This document shows positions 14,195 through 19,628 of a stretch of 19,628 nucleotides of DNA, in pieces. The notes under the pieces were generated by a model, which searched no databases, was not told where the DNA came from, and worked only from the letters and a program-made list of their open reading frames with translations. Origin of the DNA: DAOTWP01 sp034435675 (GTDB taxonomy: Bacteria > Chloroflexota > Anaerolineae > Aggregatilineales > Phototrophicaceae); assembly GCA_034435675.1 (NCBI GenBank), contig DAOTWP010000248.1:1-19628 (forward strand), in the 5' to 3' direction. Every line of letters begins with the position of its first letter. Position 1 is the first letter of the stretch. The translations under genes and the position numbers were made by a program.

Positions 14195-15913
14195 ATGCCA
14201 CGAACGAAAGTTACTGTATTCCTCGCACTGCTATTATTCACTGCGCTGTCGCTGCTGCCCCTCGCCGCGCAGACCGCCCCGGCAACAGCGGAAGCAATCG
14301 GGCAGGCGAATCTGCGCGCCGCCCCCAGCCTTGACGCCGAACTCCTGGGGGAAATCCGCGCGGGCACACGCTACCCGGTGAATGGACGCAGTGCCCTGTA
14401 TCCCTGGCTGCTGCTGGGCGATCCGACCAGTTTGCAGCCGATTGGCTGGGTGTATCAGGATCTGGTAAACGTGCAGGGCGATCTTTCAAGCGTCCCCTTT
14501 ACTGAACAGTCTGTTGATCCCAATGCACGTCCCGCCCTGCCCACCGCCACACTGACCGCAGCGGGCGTCTCCCCAATCACTGCGACCACCGGACAAGCGA
14601 CCCCAACGCTGACACTGACCCCGACACTGAATGCGGCGGTCACGGGTACGCTCTCCGGTACGGTCAATGTGCGCTCCGGTCCGGGTGTGGAATATCCGCG
14701 TGTGCATGAAGGGCGGGCTGGCGATACGTTTGAAGTCCTCGGCTATCATACCCAGTTCCCCTGGGTACAGGTGCGCTACGCGCCCGAACCCGGCGGCATT
14801 GGCTGGATTCAGGTAGATTTGCTGGAAATTCAGGGGGATATTTACACGCTGCCGGGACTCAGCCAAAGTGTTTTCCCCACACCCACCCTGACCCCCACGC
14901 CGCAGATCATTCAGCAGAGTGTCGTCTTTGGCGGCGCAGCACCCGTACCGCTCAGTGCAGGATTCAGCGCGCTTGGCATGCAGTTGTGGACTCTGGTCCT
15001 CAATGCGCAGTTCGAGCCGGGCACAAGCCGCCTGGGCGCATTGTTCCTGATGGATCTGCAGACTGGCGAAGCAATCACATTCGGCAACAATGTCGCCTTC
15101 AGCGGGACGAGCATTAACAAAATCGCCGTGATGACCGCGCTGTACCAGCGGCTTGACCTGCCACCGGATGACCCCACTGCTGTAACGCTGGCAAACATGA
15201 TGGTGTGCAGCGAAAACACCGCCACCAATCGCGTTCTCGAGATTATCGGTGATGGGGACATGTACCGGGGTGGGACAAACACGACTGCCATGCTGCGCCA
15301 GCTCGGTCTGCAAAACACGTTTATCCTGACGCCGTTCGAGACGCCGCCAATTGCCCTGCCGCCGCCGACGTTCATCATTGAGCGCCCGATCACGCGGGTG
15401 GACCAGGGGCGCGCCCAGCCCGACCCGTACAACCAGCTCACCGTGGACGAAATGGGCTGGCTGCTGGCGAACCTGTACCAGTGCGCCTACAATGACTCCG
15501 GCGCACTGCTGGACAATTTTGACGCTGCCTTCGATGGGCGCGAATGCCGCCAGATGCTGCACCTGATGAGTGGCAACCGCATCGGGGCGCTGCTGGAAGC
15601 GGGCGTTCCGCCAGGCACGCGCGTGGCGCACAAACACGGCTGGATCAATGATACGCACGGCGACGCAGGGATCGTCTTCTCCCCCGGCGGCGATTATGTG
15701 CTGGCAGTGGTGCTGCACGACTCGCGCGGGGCAAACCCCTGGCTCAACTTTGAAGAGTCGTTCCCGCTGGTCGCCGAAGTCAATCGCACGGTTTACAACT
15801 ACTTCAACCCGACCGCGCCCTATGACAGCATCGCTACAACACCTGTGCCTGAACAGTGCATCCCGCCGGGTCAGTTGATCGTAGACCTGACCGCAGGTGT
15901 ATTCAACGAGTGA
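14195..15913 (+). CDS. Secreted SH3b-SH3b-beta-lactamase-like serine hydrolase
   Basis: Predicted exported 572-residue protein. Signal peptide about 1-26: basic start, long hydrophobic core, ending PLAAQ. Two bacterial SH3-like domains follow, about 34-98 (ANLRAAPSLDAELLGEIRAG) and 152-222 (VNVRSGPGVEYPRVHEGRAG), joined by Thr/Pro-rich linkers (113-147 and 226-237). The C-terminal half (about 260-550) resembles class A beta-lactamase/PBP-like hydrolases: Ser306 and Lys309 in TSINK (SxxK), Ser339-Glu-Asn341 (SDN-like), and Lys480-His-Gly482 in place of the usual KTG. SH3b domains usually bind peptidoglycan, so it may act on or sense the cell wall; resistance to beta-lactams is possible but not implied. 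AGGT lies about 8 bases before the ATG. It is a single-gene unit between the two tRNA genes. Confidence 0.92.
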   Translation: MPRTKVTVFLALLLFTALSLLPLAAQTAPATAEAIGQANLRAAPSLDAELLGEIRAGTRYPVNGRSALYPWLLLGDPTSLQPIGWVYQDLVNVQGDLSSVPFTEQSVDPNARPALPTATLTAAGVSPITATTGQATPTLTLTPTLNAAVTGTLSGTVNVRSGPGVEYPRVHEGRAGDTFEVLGYHTQFPWVQVRYAPEPGGIGWIQVDLLEIQGDIYTLPGLSQSVFPTPTLTPTPQIIQQSVVFGGAAPVPLSAGFSALGMQLWTLVLNAQFEPGTSRLGALFLMDLQTGEAITFGNNVAFSGTSINKIAVMTALYQRLDLPPDDPTAVTLANMMVCSENTATNRVLEIIGDGDMYRGGTNTTAMLRQLGLQNTFILTPFETPPIALPPPTFIIERPITRVDQGRAQPDPYNQLTVDEMGWLLANLYQCAYNDSGALLDNFDAAFDGRECRQMLHLMSGNRIGALLEAGVPPGTRVAHKHGWINDTHGDAGIVFSPGGDYVLAVVLHDSRGANPWLNFEESFPLVAEVNRTVYNYFNPTAPYDSIATTPVPEQCIPPGQLIVDLTAGVFNE

Positions 15914-15963
15914 GTGTTTCGTTGTCACGCACAGGTTGTCGGACATGTAACCACCCAAAACAA

Positions 15964-15992
15964 AAGCACCTGCCCGCTGTGGACAGGTGCTT
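15964..15992 (-). terminator. Intrinsic terminator, tRNA-Gly side (probably bidirectional)
   Basis: Perfect 9-bp stem AAGCACCTG / CAGGTGCTT with an 11-base loop. On the minus strand it is followed by TTGTTTTG and begins 5 bases after tRNA-Gly. On the plus strand it lies about 50 bases after the beta-lactamase-like stop and is followed by GTTTG, so it can serve both convergent transcripts. Confidence 0.88.
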
Positions 15993-15997
15993 GTTTG

Positions 15998-16070
15998 AGC
16001 GGGTAACGGGACTCGAACCCGTGACATTTTGCTTGGGAAGCAAACGCTCTACCAACTGAGCTACACCCGC
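15998..16070 (-). tRNA. tRNA-Gly(CCC)
   Basis: Minus strand, 73 nt. Acceptor GCGGGTG pairs with TACCCGC (one G-U at the base), discriminator U as in bacterial tRNA-Gly. The D-arm contains GCTCAGTTGGTAGAGC. Anticodon stem TTTGC/GCAAA encloses the loop TTCCCAA, giving anticodon CCC (reads GGG). The T-arm contains CGGGTTCGAGTCCCG. CCA is not encoded. Confidence 0.97.
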
Positions 16071-16082
16071 AATCTAGTGATG

Positions 16083-16111
16083 ATTATAGGCATGCTGTCA
16101 GGCGGTGTCAA
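16083..16111 (-). promoter_or_regulatory. Consensus sigma-70 promoter of tRNA-Gly
   Basis: Minus strand TTGACA, 17-base spacer, TATAAT: a perfect consensus promoter, with the -10 ending 12 bases before the tRNA 5' end. Confidence 0.93.
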
Positions 16112-16215
16112 GTGAGCGCCGCGTAGAACAACCCGTTTCTCACGCGATCACTGCCGTTTGTCAGTGTTTCGATACATCACGGGCAGCAGCGCTGTCTCGC
16201 GCCGTGTCTGTGCTA

Positions 16216-16224
16216 TGCTATAAT
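16216..16224 (+). promoter_or_regulatory. Extended -10 promoter of the glycan operon
   Basis: TGCTATAAT is a perfect extended -10 with no -35 match at 17 bases (CTCGCG). Transcription would start near 16231, leaving a leader of about 130 nt before the glycosyltransferase ATG at 16362. Confidence 0.6.
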
Positions 16225-16294
16225 GTGGCGCGCGCAGGCACAGTTACCGGCAGCACTGCCGTTTTCCGCTCGCCCGCGCGTTTGTTAGCTACAT

Positions 16295-16331
16295 TGCCGC
16301 ATGCAGCCGGACTGCTGGCGGTCCTGCGGCA
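16295..16331 (+). repeat. Hairpin in the leader of the glycan operon
   Basis: TGCCGCA and TGCGGCA form a perfect 7-bp stem enclosing 23 bases, ending about 20 bases before the ribosome-binding site AGGA. It could influence translation of the first gene, but nothing in it matches a riboswitch I know. Confidence 0.35.
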
Positions 16332-16361
16332 GCACTATTGGAACCCGCGTCAGGAAACAGC

Positions 16362-17537
16362 ATGAGTCTCAACGGGAACAAGCCCGAAACGGTCAAAATC
16401 CTCATTTGCCTTCTGTATTATCTGCCACACCGCACAGGTATGCAGCTTTATATCCAACGCATCGCTGAAGAACTTGTCCGGCGTGGGCATCAGGTGACAA
16501 TCCTGGCGGCACGGCATAAACCCAGTCTGCCGCGCGACGAGATGATTAACGGCGTGCGCGTAGTGCGGCTCACCGCACCGCCTATCCCAATCAGCCGCGG
16601 CATGATTATGCCGGCATATCCCTGGGCGGCTTACGGGCTGATGCGCCAGCACGATGTCGTCAGCATCCACACCCCCATGCTGGAAACCGCGCTGCTTAGT
16701 GTGCTGGGGCTGCTGACACGCCGCACGATTATTCCTACCCATCACGGTGATCTGATTCTGCCAAAGGGCTTGTCGAACCGGATTATCACCAGAATCATGT
16801 TCTGGATGTACAAATTCATGGCGGCGCGTGCCCCGCGTGTTGTCGCCTATACTGCCGATTACGCCGACAATTCCTACTATCTGCAACCCTTCCGCGATAA
16901 GGTGCAGGTGATTCATCCGCCTATCGAGATGCCCGCGCCCAACCCGCAGCACGCCGAAGAACTGCGCGCGCGCTGGTCGCCTGAAGGCGGACCCATCATC
17001 GGGTTTGCCGGGCGTTTTGTCGAAGAAAAGCGCCCCGACCTGCTGATCAAATCACTGGATCTCATCAACCAGAAATACCCAAACGCGCGAATCGTCTTTG
17101 CCGGGGAATATGACATTCGCTACGAGAACACCTGGCAGCATTACCAACCCATCGTCCAGCGCTATAAAGACCAGTTGATCTTTTTGGGCATGCTAACGGA
17201 TATGCAGGACATGGCGGATTTCTTCGCTGCCTGTGACGTGCTGGCGCTGACCAGCGACTCCGAGTGTTTCGCCCTCGTGCAGGTCGAAGCGATGCTCTGT
17301 GGCACGCCGGTGGTGATGACCGATACCCCCGGTGGGCGTGTGCCGGTGCAGCTCACCGGCATGGGCAAACTGGCGCAGCCGGGTGATGTCCAATCCATCG
17401 GGTCGGCAATTGTGGAGGTGCTGGATAACCGCGCCGCCTATGTCAAATCGCGCGAGGTGATTGACGAACACTTTGCGTTTAAGCAGACTGTTGACCGTTA
17501 CGAGGCATTGTTCCGCGAGTACGCCCGCCATGGTTGA
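16362..17537 (+). CDS. GT4-family glycosyltransferase
   Basis: Retaining GT-B glycosyltransferase of family GT4, which transfers a sugar from a nucleotide-sugar to a lipid, glycan or metabolite acceptor at the inner face of the membrane. The N-terminal Rossmann half starts VKILICLLYYLPHRTG and contains GHQVTILAARH. The C-terminal half has GFAGRFVEEKRPDLLI (214-229) and the donor-binding E-x7-E motif, E301 to E309, in SECFALVQVEAMLCGTPVV. Length of 391 residues is normal. AGGA lies 7 bases before the ATG at 16362; an upstream in-frame TTG at 16338 is less likely. First gene of a three-gene operon with a methyltransferase and a GT39-like enzyme, so a role in envelope glycan or glycolipid synthesis is inferred. 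Donor and acceptor are unknown. Confidence 0.93.
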   Translation: MSLNGNKPETVKILICLLYYLPHRTGMQLYIQRIAEELVRRGHQVTILAARHKPSLPRDEMINGVRVVRLTAPPIPISRGMIMPAYPWAAYGLMRQHDVVSIHTPMLETALLSVLGLLTRRTIIPTHHGDLILPKGLSNRIITRIMFWMYKFMAARAPRVVAYTADYADNSYYLQPFRDKVQVIHPPIEMPAPNPQHAEELRARWSPEGGPIIGFAGRFVEEKRPDLLIKSLDLINQKYPNARIVFAGEYDIRYENTWQHYQPIVQRYKDQLIFLGMLTDMQDMADFFAACDVLALTSDSECFALVQVEAMLCGTPVVMTDTPGGRVPVQLTGMGKLAQPGDVQSIGSAIVEVLDNRAAYVKSREVIDEHFAFKQTVDRYEALFREYARHG

Positions 17538-18384
17538 CCTGAAGACCATCGACTATATGACCCGCAATGAGGCGGACATGGCGTTCAAGCGACGTGTGCG
17601 CACCATTTTTGAGTGGGTTGAACCCCAGGACAATCACCTGATTCTGGACATGCCCTGCGGACGCGGCTTCTACCTGAACATGTTCCGCTACGTCAGCCGC
17701 TGCCGCCTGATCGGTGGCGACCTGGACTGGGATGTGCTGCTCAAGGCACAGCGCAATCTCGCCGGGCAGCCCGACATGATGCTGAACCACACCAGCATCT
17801 ACGCACTGCCTTATGCTGCCGACACATTCGACGCGGTGATCCTCAGCGAAGTCCTCGAACACCTTGACGATGACCTTGCGGGGCTGCGCGAGGCGCTGCG
17901 GGTCCTCAAGCCCGGCGGTGTGGTCGCTATCACCGTGCCAAATGCCAATTACCCTTTCTGGTGGGATCCCATCAACAAAACGCTGGAAACCCTGTTCGGC
18001 ACGCATATCCAGCGCGGACCGCTGGCGGGTTTGTGGGCAAACCATGTGCGTCTGTATACGGCGGAACAACTTCGCAGTGTCGTGCTGGATGCGGGCTTCG
18101 CAATCGAGGAGGAACGGGCATTCACGCATTATTCGTTCCCCTTTATTCATAATCTGGTCTATGGTTTGGGCAAACCCCTGCTAGAATCGGGCACGCTGCC
18201 CAGGAACATGGCAAAAGCAGCAGACCGGATTGCGTTTGAGCAGAACAGCGGCAGTCTATTGAATCCCATTAATCTGGGATTGAAAGTGTTTAACTTCTTT
18301 GACCGCCGCAATGTTATGAACGAAGCGCCGGGGCGCAGCACTGTTAACCTGTGCATCAAGGGACGCAAACCGAAACAGGATTAG
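17530..18384 (+). CDS. Class I SAM-dependent methyltransferase
   Basis: Rossmann-fold methyltransferase, 284 residues. Motif I is LILDMPCGRGFYL (37-48 region), with the acidic ribose-binding segment GGDLDWD at 62-68, and FDAVILSEVLEHL (100-112) followed by LKPGGVVAITVPN, typical of the Methyltransf_11/23 group. The start ATG at 17530 overlaps the end of the glycosyltransferase gene by 8 bp (ATGGTTGA shares the upstream TGA) and has only a weak Shine-Dalgarno, so translation is probably coupled. The C-terminal part (about 185-284) is rich in aromatic residues and may hold the acceptor. Its place between two glycosyltransferases suggests methylation of a glycan, polyprenol or lipid intermediate; the substrate is not shown by the sequence. 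Confidence 0.92.
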   Translation: MVDLKTIDYMTRNEADMAFKRRVRTIFEWVEPQDNHLILDMPCGRGFYLNMFRYVSRCRLIGGDLDWDVLLKAQRNLAGQPDMMLNHTSIYALPYAADTFDAVILSEVLEHLDDDLAGLREALRVLKPGGVVAITVPNANYPFWWDPINKTLETLFGTHIQRGPLAGLWANHVRLYTAEQLRSVVLDAGFAIEEERAFTHYSFPFIHNLVYGLGKPLLESGTLPRNMAKAADRIAFEQNSGSLLNPINLGLKVFNFFDRRNVMNEAPGRSTVNLCIKGRKPKQD

Positions 18385-18392
18385 ATCGCGCC

Positions 18393-19628
18393 ATGTCCGA
18401 GTTCACTTCAATGCCAGAAACAATGCCGGAGCAACCGCCCAACCCAGCGGAGGAGCAACCGCGCCCTGATGACACGCCCGCCAGCGCGGAGCACCAGCCG
18501 GAACTGCTCGAAGACCTCACACTGGCGCAGGCGCTCGCCCGGCTGCTGCGCGAACCGTCGAACACTGCCCGTGCCCTGGCAGCGGTGATGATGCCGCGTT
18601 CTCGCCAGCGCACAGGCAGCGCGCAAACCGAGATTCGCCCTGTTGGTCTGTTAGAAGCACAGCCTTCTGCGCCAGTGTTCACTTCCAGCGTGGCACTGCT
18701 GCACCCCGCGCAGCAAGCGGCACAGAACCCAGCACCGGCGCTGCCCCCCTGGCGCGAGCGGATGCAGAATGCGCTTCTGCGGCGCAAGTTCGGGCAAATG
18801 AGCCTGTTTGCGCTCGCGTTCCTGCTGGCGGTGTGGGGCACCAGCGTGTGGGCAGCGCCGGGACGCCGCACCAGTGACACGTTTTTTGCCGGGCTGCCGT
18901 TTCTTCTGTTCGGGGCGGGCATCTGGCTGCTTGCCGAAGTGTACGGAAGCTGGCAGGAACTGCAGGACTGGTTCGCCCGCCGCCTGTCCAGAACAGATTC
19001 CCCGCCAAGCGCTGAATTAGATCAACCGCGGGCTGACAGCCCTGCCTTTTCATTGACGACGCACCCGGTGCGCGTACTCGCCATCGTCGCCCTGCTTACC
19101 TTGAGCGGGCTGGCTTTCACGCTGAACTTGAACAACACCTTCACAACAGGCGGCATATTGGCGTGGTGGGGCAGCATTGCGCTGGCAGTGCTGGTTTTTA
19201 TGCCCACGCCTCCCAACCCCGAAACCCTGTGGAGCGCGCTGGGTGCACGGCTGCGCGGCTGGCTGCCCCGCCGCAACGTCGTCACCCTCACGCTGCTCGC
19301 TGTCCTGCTGCTGGGCGCATACTTCCGGCTGGCTGATCTGCCATCTGTGCCGCCCGAAATGACCAGTGACCACTACGAAAAGCTGCTAAACGCGGAGGAA
19401 GTGCGCAACGGCTACTACCAGGTCTTTTTCACCAACAACGGTGGGCGCGAACCATTCCAGATGTACGCGATGGCGCTGTTCTCACACCTGCCCGGTCAGA
19501 GCATCAGCCACACATCGCTAAAGGCACTCTCGGCGCTGGAGGGCATTCTCACGCTGCCGGTGCTGTTTCTGTTCGGGCGGGAGATTATCGGGCGACACAA
19601 CCGCCGTCTGGGCGTTCTGGCAGGCGTG
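18393..19628 (+). CDS. GT39/ArnT-like membrane glycosyltransferase, partial
   Basis: Open frame of 412 codons from the ATG at 18393 to the right edge. A long cytoplasmic N-terminus (about 1-135), rich in Pro, Glu and Ala, precedes predicted membrane helices at about 137-155, 164-185, 226-245, 255-271 and 296-313. After the last comes FRLADLPSVPPEMTSDHYEK, which matches the first periplasmic loop of GT39/ArnT/PMT-type GT-C enzymes, with an acidic residue (D326) at the expected metal or acceptor site. REPFQMYAMALFSHLPG and LFLFGREIIG also fit that family. These enzymes use polyprenyl-phosphate sugars outside the membrane. The gene begins 8 bp after the methyltransferase stop with a weak ribosome-binding site, so it belongs to the same operon. 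The extra N-terminal region and the helices before the canonical GT39 start are additions to the usual fold. Confidence 0.87.
   Translation, partial: MSEFTSMPETMPEQPPNPAEEQPRPDDTPASAEHQPELLEDLTLAQALARLLREPSNTARALAAVMMPRSRQRTGSAQTEIRPVGLLEAQPSAPVFTSSVALLHPAQQAAQNPAPALPPWRERMQNALLRRKFGQMSLFALAFLLAVWGTSVWAAPGRRTSDTFFAGLPFLLFGAGIWLLAEVYGSWQELQDWFARRLSRTDSPPSAELDQPRADSPAFSLTTHPVRVLAIVALLTLSGLAFTLNLNNTFTTGGILAWWGSIALAVLVFMPTPPNPETLWSALGARLRGWLPRRNVVTLTLLAVLLLGAYFRLADLPSVPPEMTSDHYEKLLNAEEVRNGYYQVFFTNNGGREPFQMYAMALFSHLPGQSISHTSLKALSALEGILTLPVLFLFGREIIGRHNRRLGVLAGV

Noticed and set aside
14486..16027. 513-codon minus-strand open frame opposite the beta-lactamase-like gene
   Set aside because: It overlaps the terminator hairpin and part of tRNA-Gly, and the plus strand has SxxK, SEN and SH3b motifs; the antisense product has no recognisable features.
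1..19628. CRISPR array, phage genes, integrase or attachment sites
   Set aside because: No regularly spaced direct repeats, integrase motifs or tRNA-end duplications were seen; both tRNAs are followed directly by their own terminators.

Overview
The window is a GC-rich, gene-dense bacterial chromosome segment. It carries 13 protein genes (two cut by the window edges), two tRNA genes, and several readable promoters and terminators. Secreted proteins with Thr/Pro linkers, type IVb pilin-like signals, SH3b/beta-lactamase-like fusions, GTG and TTG starts and an envelope glycosyltransferase cluster fit a Chloroflexota (Anaerolineae-like) genome. That assignment is an inference, because no rRNA or marker tree is available here.

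Layout. (1) Positions 1-4894 are all on the minus strand. Read in transcription order they are folD (TTG start), a truncated IS256-type transposase gene, clpP, an 8-oxoguanine deaminase-like amidohydrolase (TTG start) and a Nudix hydrolase cut by the left edge. (2) Positions 4895-5212 are a divergent control region with two clean inverted repeats. (3) Positions 5213-9775 encode a 1520-residue surface protein. It starts with a type IVb prepilin-like signal and continues with PA14-like and jelly-roll modules, closed by a strong terminator. (4) Positions 9976-13316 form a plus-strand operon: a guanylate-kinase-like protein with an extra C-terminal domain, a YgfZ-like folate/Fe-S protein, and a four-helix membrane protein. 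(5) Convergent to this are an FtsB/DivIC-like gene and tRNA-Leu(CAG). (6) A secreted SH3b-SH3b-beta-lactamase-like protein follows, then tRNA-Gly(CCC) on the minus strand. (7) From 16362 to the right edge is an envelope-glycan operon: GT4 glycosyltransferase, SAM methyltransferase with an overlapping start, and a GT39/ArnT-like membrane glycosyltransferase.

How the genes relate. The deaminase and Nudix pair looks like oxidised-purine clean-up. FolD and the YgfZ-like protein both touch folate chemistry but are not adjacent. The giant pilin-like protein, the SH3b/beta-lactamase-like protein, the FtsB-like protein and the glycan operon all belong to the cell envelope. Both tRNA genes have consensus sigma-70-type promoters and intrinsic terminators. 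Several protein genes seem to use extended -10 promoters (TGn plus a TATAAT-like box) without a clear -35.

Most unusual items: the giant prepilin-adhesin chimera, in which a PA14-like module appears to be inserted inside the fifth jelly-roll; the guanylate kinase with a possible degenerate Nudix tail; and an uninterrupted IS256-like transposase that ends just before its catalytic Glu.
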